Source: Nipponacmea schrenckii (taxonomy: Eukaryota > Mollusca > Gastropoda > Lottiidae). Taken from it: a stretch of DNA of 64,000 nucleotides. The position numbers were made by a program, and so were the translations under genes. Shown here piece after piece: positions 20,401-29,500 of the stretch (its first letter is position 1; each line of letters begins with the position of its first letter). The notes below the pieces were generated by a model. The model was not told where the DNA came from. It made no database searches and saw only the letters and a program-made list of their open reading frames with translations. The DNA is taken from assembly GCA_030562195.1 (NCBI GenBank), contig JAUJPP010000003.1:35408602-35472601 (forward strand), given 5' to 3'.

Positions 20401-21131
20401 ACCAAAATATCTGTTTATGTTTTTGTGGCGTTGTTACTGTTTGACATCAAAATTTTTATAAGAGATACTCCTATAAAAACACTAGTATAGTTCTAATTAA
20501 GAATGGAAATATGTTTTTCATCAAAAGGTAAACCTGTCAAGTCCCTAATTCTTAAATGCTTATAAATAATTGCAAAATACATCAGAGATAAAAGTTGGCG
20601 AGGCGCCTAGTTATCCCTAGTTATCAGTGACTATACGATGAAAAAATTTCATGGTTTAGTTTTGACAATGAGATCTGTCTTTTATATGATGGATGGGATA
20701 TGGTCAAAATGGTCCTAAACCAAAATGCCCCCTGGTCAAAATGGCCCCTAAAAAAAATTACTCTTCCAATTTCTTATAAATTGATCAGATATTCTTAGAC
20801 TACCAGGAATTAGTAGCTAGTGGAATTCATATTAGACTTAAAAACCCTAATCTCTCCTATTAAATAACAGCTATGACGTCATCCTTTGTTGTATTTATCC
20901 ATTCTCTAGTAGAATGTATGAGTGCTGTTTGAACTACTCACTAACTGTCCATTATTTCATGAAAATTGTTCACTAAATGTCCATTATTTTTTTTAAAAGT
21001 GTCCATTATTATTTAGTAGTTTGGACCTTCTATCTTTTCACTGACAAAGCAATTCAATTATATATACAGTTTTATTTTACAACGTTCCCATTTGATAAAG
21101 TGAAATACAGCATCCAAGTTTACCATCTGGA
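20401..21131. other. spacer 3' of zinc-finger locus B
   Basis: AT-rich spacer with a short repeated phrase GGTCAAAATGG/CCCC at about 20700-20750 and repeated TGTCCATTATT at 20945-21010. No gene or known element recognised. Confidence 0.4.
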
Positions 21132-21587
21132 TTAGTGAAGATTTATAAATAAACACTTTTTACAAACATCACATTGGCAAGGTTTCTCTCCAGTATGTAT
21201 GCTTATGTGAGGAGTAAGCTTTGAGGGACTCAGAAAACACTTTTTACAAACATCACATTGGCAAGGTTTCCCTCCAGTATGTATGCTTATGTGAGGAGTA
21301 AGCTTTGAGGGACTCAAAAAACACTTTTTACAAACATCACATTGGCAAGGTTTCTCTCCAGTATGTATTCTCATATGGACACTCAGAGCATTCTTTGTAA
21401 CCAAACATTTTGACAAACTTCACATTGGCAAGGTTTCTCTTCAGTTTGTGTTCTCATATGAATGGTAAGTTGACTGGAACTAGAAAAATACTTTTTACAA
21501 ACATCACATTGGTAATATTTCTCTCTAGAATGTATGCTTATGTGACGAGTAAGCTTTTTACAAACATCACATTTGTAAGGTTTCTCT
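21132..21587 (-). pseudogene. degenerate tail of zinc-finger gene B
   Basis: This stretch continues the finger array of gene B after its frameshift. Reading on the minus strand and changing frame twice shows four or five more fingers, some missing residues (one goes straight from CDVCKK to LTRHISIH). A one-base loss in TGTTCAAAA (giving TGTCAAAA near 21412) separates the segments. The final piece (21132-21416) contains a near copy of the first finger of gene B (SKCLVTKNALSVHMRIHTGE) and two virtually identical tandem 84-bp fingers (CFLSPSKLTPHISIHTG). It is not translated in frame from the upstream start. Confidence 0.8.
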
Positions 21588-22361
21588 TCAGTATGTGTCC
21601 GTATGTGTTACCCTCATGTGAACAGTAAGTTGACTTGAACCAGAAAAACATTTTTTACAAATTTCACATTGGTAAGGTTTTTTTCCAGTGTGTGTTCTCA
21701 AGTGTACATTAAATAATCTTGAGGTAGAAAAACGCTTTTTACAAACATCACATTGGTAAGGTTTCTCTCCAGTATGTTTTCTCACATGAAGAGTAAGTTG
21801 ACTGGAACAAGGAAAACACTTTTTACAAACTTCACAATGGTAAGGTGTCTCACCAGTATGTCTTCTCCTGTGAACTGTATGTTGACTGAAACTAGAAAAA
21901 CACTTTTTACAATCTTCACATTTGTAAGGTTTCTCTCCAGTATGTATTCTCACGTGAACAGTACATTCACTGGAACTAAAAAAACACTTTTTACAAACAT
22001 CACATTGGAAAGGTTTCTCTCCAGTATGTGTTCTAATATGCAGAGTATGTTCACCGGAACTAGAAAAACATTTTTTACAAATTTCACATTGGTAAGGTTT
22101 TTTTCCAGTATGTGTTCTCAAGTGTACATTTAATGAACTTGAGGTAGAAAAACGCTTTTTACAAACATCACATTGGTGAGGTTTCTCTCCAGTGTGTGAT
22201 CTCTTGTGTACATAAAATGAACTCGAACGAGAAAAACACTTTTTACAAACATCACATCGGTAAGGTTTCTCTCCAGTATGTATTCTCATATGGACACTCA
22301 GAGCATTCTTTGTAACCAAACATTTTGAACAAATATCACATTTGTGTAAAGATTTTTCCAT
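21588..22361 (-). CDS. C2H2 zinc-finger protein B, 9 fingers
   Basis: A minus-strand frame of about 257 aa from the ATG at 22361 (MEKSLHKCDICSK), chosen because it stands at the same place relative to the first finger as in A and C; an upstream in-frame ATG at 22433 would add 24 unconserved residues. Nine C2H2 fingers are linked by TGEKP or TGKKP, with the extra-cysteine C-x2-C-x2-C-F pattern. The frame ends in HMRVTHTDTY because of an insertion of about 13 bases next to the last histidine. The fingers continue out of frame to 21132, so the protein is shorter than its ancestor. Two finger pairs (3-4 and 8-9) are close copies. No effector domain is visible. Confidence 0.82.
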   Translation of the reverse strand: MEKSLHKCDICSKCLVTKNALSVHMRIHTGEKPYRCDVCKKCFSRSSSFYVHKRSHTGEKPHQCDVCKKRFSTSSSLNVHLRTHTGKKPYQCEICKKCFSSSGEHTLHIRTHTGEKPFQCDVCKKCFFSSSECTVHVRIHTGEKPYKCEDCKKCFSSFSQHTVHRRRHTGETPYHCEVCKKCFPCSSQLTLHVRKHTGEKPYQCDVCKKRFSTSRLFNVHLRTHTGKKPYQCEICKKCFSGSSQLTVHMRVTHTDTY

Positions 22362-23300
22362 GAAAATTACAATGGTGACCAAAATTACACAATTAAAAAC
22401 TGGTCGGCTATAAAAATTGGTCATTGGCCACAAAATTTGGCCAAAAAATTGGGACGAAGCCCTGACTCCAATTCCAATAAAGTAAACAGGAAATTTAATA
22501 TTTTACGGATTTGTACATGGCATGCCACAAAATACGGATTGATTATTAATTTCAATATACCTCAGTAAAAAATTTCTTGACGGAATTAGACTAGAGTAGA
22601 CTAACAATCCTAAAATATAAAATACAACAGAGAAATGACCATGATCACGAATCATGTTTTTTAAATCTTTACAGCCATTTTTCTGAACTCTCAGAGATTT
22701 GGTTGGTGAGAAATTGCTGAAATTTGGTTTCTAGATATTTTGGTCGTGAGCATATCACCAACATTATATATCGTACTTTTTCTTTTTCATTTAAATTCGT
22801 CATACGACCGCTTAAGATAGAGTAACGTTTTAAGAGACAATAATATATAATTCGCCTTCTTCTTTATTGTGTCAATCATTTTGGCATGGAATGAAACCCA
22901 TTTTTAATCCAAATTATGGGTCTTATTAAATTTGGTTTATTCATATATTGCCCCTTCCCATGTCACCCTTTTATCAGTTTGCCACCATCGCCCCTTATTT
23001 CCCATGTCCAATTATTCCCATTTCCATTGCATTGTGAGTTGGACAGTTTTTATAATATCAGTTTTAAGAAAAATTCGGGTTGATCAAGTAGATACATAAA
23101 GGCATATTTTACAAATATAGATGTATATAATTTATAATATAATTTTTTTAATTGTATCTTTTTAATGAGCGCTACTAAATGCACACTTGAACTTTGTTTA
23201 TCGTCTCATCCATAAAAAGAGACACTTTTTATTGTCGGTCCCCCAGTTTCCATACCTCGGAAACAGGAAATATGGGCCTTGGTCACAATTAGACAGACAA
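22362..23300. other. 5' flank of zinc-finger gene B and spacer
   Basis: 22478-22900 is homologous to 1990-2560 (shared AAAGTAAACAGGAAA, TTTTACGGATT and TTTGGTTTCTAGATATTTTG), so the upstream region was duplicated with the gene. 22900-23300 has no recognisable gene. Confidence 0.5.
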
Positions 23301-23305
23301 CTATG

Positions 23306-23483
23306 GAACGCTGTAACTGCCTTATGTAATTATTTTTGCATTATCAGGATCTTTTTGTGTTATCAGGATCATCTTCTTGTATTATCTTTTTGGATTATCT
23401 TTTTGGATTATCATATTTTTGTATTATTATCTTTTGTATTCTTCATTATGCAAAAATAATTACATAAGGCATTTACGACATTC
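23306..23483. mobile_element. short inverted-repeat element (MITE-like)
   Basis: A 23-base arm at 23319-23341 (GCCTTATGTAATTATTTTTG plus CAT) is matched perfectly by its complement at 23448-23470. The similarity weakens but continues about 13 bases outward on both sides. The 106-bp interior is pyrimidine-rich on the plus strand with repeated TTTTGGATTATC. No coding content. Confidence 0.75.
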
Positions 23484-23940
23484 ACTTATCCACAAAATAA
23501 AAATCAAAAGAATCCAAGAATTTTAGCCTGTAGAGTGAGCACGAGTTGCACCCTTTTGGTAATAGAGTGAATAACTGAAACATACTAAGTCACACAATAT
23601 TTCGGTGAAAAATTATCGGATCATAATGAAAATCGATAGGGATCTTCTTCATAATGACACTGACTCACAAAATCAAAACCAAAAGAATATAAAGAATTGT
23701 AGCCGGCAGAGTGAGAACGAGTTGCACCATCTAGCAAATGGAGTCACACATTATTTCGGTGAAATATTATCGGATCATCACGAAAATCGATAGGGATCTT
23801 CTTCATAATGACACTGATCTACAAAAATAAAAGAAGAATCCGCAAAGGACTGTAGCATATAGAGTGAGCACAAACAAATGTGAACGGACCGACGGGACGA
23901 CAGACCGCAGGGGCGATTACAATATACGCTCAAATAAATT
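23484..23940 (-). repeat. pearl/Helentron-like element, 172-bp core type, inverted orientation
   Basis: Contains core monomers in minus orientation (TAGAGTGAGCACGAGTTGCA, AATCGATAGGGATCTTCTTC) and ends with the complement of the GTCCGTC-rich 5' end (GGACCGACGGGACGACAGAC, then CAATATACGCTC). It is the same monomer as the large array at 29500-32990. Confidence 0.8.
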
Positions 23941-23944
23941 TGTA

Positions 23945-24066
23945 AATAAAAAAAGATTGGCTAATTCCGCTGTCCTGGCAAAATATACTTGCATACTTCA
24001 TGTCTTCAATAATATAGAAGGTGCAGTAAAATAGGACGATAAATTCCATTCATTTCATTTATTTTA
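23945..24066 (+). mobile_element. SINE 3' part
   Basis: GGCTAATTCCGCTGTCCTGG, AATATAGAAGGTGCAGTAAA and a CATTCATTTCATTTAT tail match the 3' half of the SINE at 10438-10790. It is closest to 29342-29465. Confidence 0.6.
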
Positions 24067-24885
24067 TTGTTTAATTTTGTAAAAGTAGCCTATTTTATAT
24101 ACAGTTATAATACTGAAGGTACACTTAGCTTATTTTAAGGTAAACCTTAAGGTATTTTTATAAAAATAATCGATGGAGATATCAGATATACCGTGTCAGT
24201 CGGCAAGTGACAGTTATTGTTAAAATGGAATTAAGTTTTGTGATAAGACTCTCTGAACCATTAGAAATTTATATTACATGCTGCCGACATAAGTTGCTGC
24301 AAATCCTGAATGAGTCAACATACAAATGAATAGATTAAAAGAATCGTTTAAAATGACTTTTCGTAAACCTATTTAACGTTTCATACAAAGTTCCATGCGA
24401 ACATGACTGTGTACAGATTGAATTAAACATTCGATCTACAAAATATAGTAAAATTCTCTTTAACTAACACATCCGTACGTGGTCAAAGTAGGGTAATGTC
24501 GACATTAGATTGGTGTAAGTAACTTATAATCCGTGCAGAACTGTATTGAATTTTTTAATTACATATATTCTTTCAGAGCATTGAAAATTTATAATGCCCT
24601 TTTTGTAAAACAAGTGATTCAACAGAAATGGGGTTTAAACAGCAGTTAGATTTCGGGGAAGGGAGGAATTGATTCTCCCAGATGTATAGGCCTAGTTTGG
24701 AACAAATATTTTATTGAGAAATGTGGATCTGGATCTGTTTGATGGTTTTGTTCTGTTCTGTTCTGAAATTAGAAAAAGATAATAATTCACCCAATGGGCG
24801 AGAAGAATAGTACCTTTTATGTATGGATTGTTTTTAGTTTGCTATGAACAAGGTTGTCATTTAAGTTCTGATTTTTGGAATATGC
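24067..24885. other. intergenic, nothing recognised
   Basis: AT-rich, no open frame above 60 codons and no repeat with a partner elsewhere in the window. It may include decayed parts of the adjacent Penelope-like element. Confidence 0.3.
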
Positions 24886-24889
24886 CACT

Positions 24890-25345
24890 GTCATTTTCTG
24901 CTTATAGTCATGGAGGAATTTCTATTGGATACACTTATAATGGGCATGAACTATCTTGCTTGCTTTATTACTGGTTGTATTAAAGGGGACGATAAAGGGT
25001 GCTATGCCAGCATTATGATGAATATTAAGTCCTATGGGTCTTACTGTATTTAATGTCCCAATCCAATGGGCTTCTCTATATTGACGGAATTATGTAGTTT
25101 CATCTTCAGGCAAGTCGATTTCCATGCCCCAATTGGGGTTAGGGTGAATGTTCGTCAAGATTGAAATGATTAGAAACATGCTTTTCTTTTTATATATTAA
25201 ATGTATCTGATCTGTGAGCATTAAAACTAGTGCGTAATTTGTTCTTTGTTTCTCCGACATATTGTTTGGGACATTTTTTATATGAAATTAATTATATTAC
25301 ATTCGAATTTTCACATATAAGTTGCTTTTGGATTGGGTATCTCTT
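24890..25345 (-). pseudogene. Penelope-like element GIY-YIG endonuclease remnant
   Basis: Minus-strand translation, with several frame changes and stops, gives LICENSNVI, then KCPKQYVGETKNKLRTSFNA followed by HRSDTFNI, then KHVSNHFNLDEHS, then REAHWIGTLNTVRPIGLNIH. This order and wording is that of the C-terminal GIY-YIG endonuclease of Penelope-like retroelements (core YVGET, the following K-x-L-R-x-R-F block and the REAHWI glutamate helix). The RT part was not found nearby. Dead copy. Confidence 0.8.
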
Positions 25346-25633
25346 ATTCGTAGAGTTACTTAAAATAAAGAGTTTCTGAGGTTTAAAAAGCCAACCGCCT
25401 ACCGCTGCCTACCGGAATATAAAAAATGAGTATTGTTAAATTTAAGGATCGTAGATTTTCATACTACAAAACGAAAAAATTCAATTTGGCTGAATATTGG
25501 TTGATGTTAATATTACGGAATTAAAAGTATTTTAAAAATGAAACGAAACAAATAAATATTTCGTTTTTTGCTGAGATGTTTTTCTTCATATTTTCCGATT
25601 CAATTCAGGCTAAAAATAACAATAGTCTATTTT

Positions 25634-27133
25634 AAAGATAGCTTGCCAGGCAAGGTAACATACGCCCACTGGCAGCATTGAATTTGAATAATAAATTGAG
25701 CAATAACTAAAAAGAAATTCACTGAATATTGAAGTCGAGGGCAAAGACTTAAAAACTTTTCATGGAAAATCGTCAAATTAAAACTTGACCACCATCTTAT
25801 CTATTTCAATACTCATACCGAGTTTCATCAAATATATTAAAAAATTGTAGCTTGTTTTTCACCCACAAAAATTTCTGATGCAATTTTACTAAGTGTGGGC
25901 AATAACTAAAAAATCATTGGTTTAAAAAAGTCATCAAATTCAAACTTGACTGCCGTCTTATCAATTCCTCAATGTTCACACCAAGTTTCATTAAAATCTA
26001 TTGAAAATTGTAGCTTCTATTGTGTCTACAACAAATAAAGAGGCAGGGGCACTTCTCCCTGTAAGACCATTGAAAGAAATACAGTCTTCTGCCTACCCCA
26101 ACAGCTCCGCAAGGCAGGGGCATTAATCCCTGTAAGACCATTCAATGGAATTCTGTCTTCTGCCTACCACACAGCTCGGCAAGGCAGAGGAGGCTATAAC
26201 CAAGGTTCTGACTTGTAAAATTCTAAATAAAGTGAACTTTACCTGTAGAGAGAAAAAGACCCAGTAAATTCTTGATTTTTGAAGCATAAAAGACTGTGTG
26301 AATTGAAACTCCACAACAAATCAACAATGATCTTCTATCATGGCTACAAGCCGAAATTGATGGATTTTTGGTAGGTCAAGTGTAGACTGACAGAGATAGG
26401 GGCAACCGTAATATACCTCCAAACAAGCCGAAATTGAGGTCAAGGGCAGACCGACAGATGGACAGGGGCAACTAAGTTTACTAAGTCAAGGGCAATAACT
26501 CAAAATCCGTTCATTCCATAATTTCCATACATGCAGATCAAGTTTCATTAAGATTGGATAAAAACTTTAGCCTCTATCGTGGATACAACCCAAATTTGAC
26601 ACGATTTTACTAAGTCAAGGGCAATAACTCAAAATCTGTTCATTCGATAATTTCAATTTTCGAACTTGACTGAGATCTAATCAATAAAAACATGTATACC
26701 AAGTTTCATTAAGATCGGATAAAACTGTAGACTCTATTGTGGATACAACCCAAATTTGATGCGTTTTTACTAAGTCAAGGGCAATAACTAAAAAAACGTT
26801 CATGCGATAATTTCCATTTTCAAAGTTGACCGAGATATTATCAATATATACATGTATACCAATTTAAATTAAAATCAGATAAAAACTGTAGCCTGTATTG
26901 TGGATACAACCCAAATTTGATTCGTTATTACTAAGTCAAGGGCAATAACTCAAAACCATTCATGCGATAATTTCCATTTTCGAACGTGACCGAGATATTA
27001 TCAATATATACATGTATACTTATTTAAATTAAAATCGGATAAAAACTGTAGCCTGTATTGCGGATACAACAAATGTGGACGGACGGACAGGGGCGACAAT
27101 ATATGTCCACATTTCCATTTGGGCGTATAAAAA
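25634..27133 (-). repeat. full pearl/Helentron-like element, 161-bp core type, inverted orientation
   Basis: On the minus strand the element starts at 27133 (TTTTTATACGCCCAAATGG, then GTCGCCCCTGTCCGTCCGTC) and ends near 25634 with GCCAGTGGGCGTATGTTACC, TTGCCTGGCAAGCTATCTT. Between lie about five core monomers at 26470-27080, a 71-bp tandem duplication (GGCAGGGGCA... at 26042, 26113 and 26183) and diverged monomers at 25680-26030. No coding frame. Confidence 0.85.
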
Positions 27134-27225
27134 TGAAATGGGCGCACAATAAAACGTACAAGAACCCCATGATATGTTTATTTTTAATGATCACAACGAC
27201 TGTAGAAGGTCGTTTCTTTCAGAGT

Positions 27226-27905
27226 TAATATTAACTCAAAATCAGTGATTGAAAACAACTCAAAGAATTTATGCCTATTGATCAAAGTAATATACTGACA
27301 TAACAAGCTAACAGAACTCCTGTCAATTATCATAATTGGTAATCACAATTGTTAATTATAAGTATTCTACCAACATACCAAGCTAACAGACTCTTCCCAG
27401 TTACGTATATATAATGATCTAAAATTTATATTATCCTATTTTATTTGAAATATTCAAAATGGCACTGTGTTTTTCATGTAATGAAGAAGTTAGACTGTAT
27501 CAAGAGGCCCTTCAATGTGAAGGATGCTAACATTGATCAATTAAATTCCGTATATAATACCATTCCTGAAGTAAATAGCCTGTTTGAGTACATCAGATCA
27601 ACATGGTTTGAAAGTAATGTATGGTCTATATTCTGTATTCAGAAATGTACCAACAGTACCTCTTTGTGAAATTGCTCCATGAAGAGGCCCTTGAGGGTGA
27701 ATGTGAAATTGATATCTGAGAAATAAGTCTGTCACTGGTGGTTGAAAGGGTACAAGGGCCCTTCTCTCAGACATTTTTAGCATATGAGGCGAGTATGAAG
27801 CCAGTGACAGAACAAAATGACAATTGTGTTAAAAGACATATTAAATATTAAAGAATTCTACAAAATATTTTATTTTAGTATTTACCAAAATATCTGTTAA
27901 TGTTT
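27226..27905. repeat. segmental-duplication flank, copy C
   Basis: Nearly identical to 19739-20400 and also matching 1-350. On the plus strand, 27445-27669 is an open stretch (DQLNSVYNTIPEVNSLFEYI) reminiscent of the C-terminal part of MULE-type transposases. That frame is closed by TAA in copy B, so it is a relic at most. Confidence 0.8.
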
Positions 27906-27992
27906 ATGTTGCGTTACTGTTTGTTTTTTGTTAACATCTTGGTAGAGATGTTACCGTTTTGACTTTTAATTTTTTTTTACAGTTTTGATGTA

Positions 27993-29216
27993 TTACTGTT
28001 TTAACTGGTATTCCTCTCCAGTATGTGTACTTATGTGCATTTTCAGACTGTTTGCTTGAGTAAAACACTTTTTACAAACTTCACATTGGTAAGGTTTCTT
28101 CCCAGTATGTATTCTCTTATGTAAAATAAGGTCATTTGAAGTAGTAAAACACCTTTTACAAACATCACACTTGTATGGCTTTTCCCCAGTATGTATTCTC
28201 TTATGTACAACAAGTAAACTGGATTGAGATAAACACTTTTGACAAACATTGCATTGGTTAGGTTTCCCTCCAGTATGTATTCTCATGTGCTCAGTACGAC
28301 TACTATTTTTGGAAAAACACTTTTGACAAACTTCACATTTGTAAAGTTTCTCTCCAGTATGTATTCTCTTATGTTCAACAAGTAAACTGGATCGAGAAAA
28401 ACACTTTTGACAAACATCACATACGTAAGGTTTCTCTCCAGTATGTTTTCGCATGTGAAAATTATGCTGACTGGAAGTAGCAAAACACTTTTGACAAACT
28501 TCTCATTGGTATGGTTTCTCTCCAGTATGTGTACTCATGTGAACAGTATGCTTCCAGGAAGTAGCAAAACACTTTTTGCAAACTTCACACTGGTGAGGTT
28601 TCTTCCCAGTATGTCTTCTTCTCATATGTAAAACAAGTGAACCTGAAGTAGTAAAACACTTTTTACAAACATCACATTTGTAAGGCTTCTCTCCAGTATG
28701 CTTTCTCATGTGAACATTATGCTGACTGGAAGTAACAAAAGACTTTTCACAAACTTCACATTGGTAAGGTTTCTCTCCAGTATGTGTTTTAGTGTGAGTT
28801 TTCAGATGGTCTGTTCGAGAAAAACACTTTTGACAAACATCACATTGGTAAGGTTTCTCTCCAGTATGTGTTCTTTTATGTACAGTAAGTTGACCTGAAG
28901 TAGTAAAACAATCTTTACAAACATCACATTGGTAAGGTTTCTCTCCAGTATGTGTTCTCATATGTAAAATAAGGTTACTTGAAGTAGAAAAACACTTTTT
29001 ACAAACATCACATTGGTAAGGTTTATCTCCAGTATGCATTCTCATGTGAATAGTACATTCACCAGAAGTAGAAAAACACTTTTTACAAACATCACATTGG
29101 TAAGGTTTCTCGCCAGTATGTCTTCTCATATGGACACCCAGGTCTGTCATTGAGAATAAACTTTTTGCACAAATGTCACATTTGTGCGCATTTTCTTTTT
29201 TAGAAAATTTATCCAT
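27993..29216 (-). pseudogene. C2H2 zinc-finger gene C, 14 fingers split by one in-frame TGA
   Basis: The frame starts at the ATG at 29216 (MDKFSKKENAHKCDIC) and gives 8 complete fingers (237 aa). It then meets TGA at 28503-28505, exactly where the first zinc-ligand cysteine codon (TGT) of finger 9 belongs. The same frame continues without other breaks through fingers 9-14 to the natural stop at 27993, ending TGEEYQLKQ exactly as gene A does. One base change (TGT to TGA) explains the break. Without readthrough the product is an 8-finger protein; the downstream 6 fingers have no good start of their own. It is highly similar to gene A finger by finger, with some fingers lost and others rearranged. 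Confidence 0.88.
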
Positions 29217-29500
29217 GATAATTTACAATTGTAACTAAAGTTTTAATGGACAAAGTAAACAGGAAGTGCAATTTTTTACGGATTGAGGCTTGGAATGTCA
29301 TACAATGCGGATTGATTATTCTTTACAGAGAAGCTCAATAAAAAGATTGAAAAATTGGCTAAATCCGCTGTCCTGGCAAACTATACCTCATTGTATACTA
29401 CATGTCTTCAATAATATAGAAGGTGCAGTAAAATAGGACGATAAATTCCAATCATTTCAATTATTTTATTGTTTAATTTTGTAGAAGTAGCCTATTTTTA
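29217..29500. other. 5' flank of zinc-finger gene C, with SINE fragment
   Basis: 29245-29340 matches the upstream flanks of A and B (AAAGTAAACAGGAAGTGCAA). 29342-29465 is a SINE 3' part with GGTGCAGTAAAATAGGACG and a CAATCATTTCAATTATTTT tail. Confidence 0.6.
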
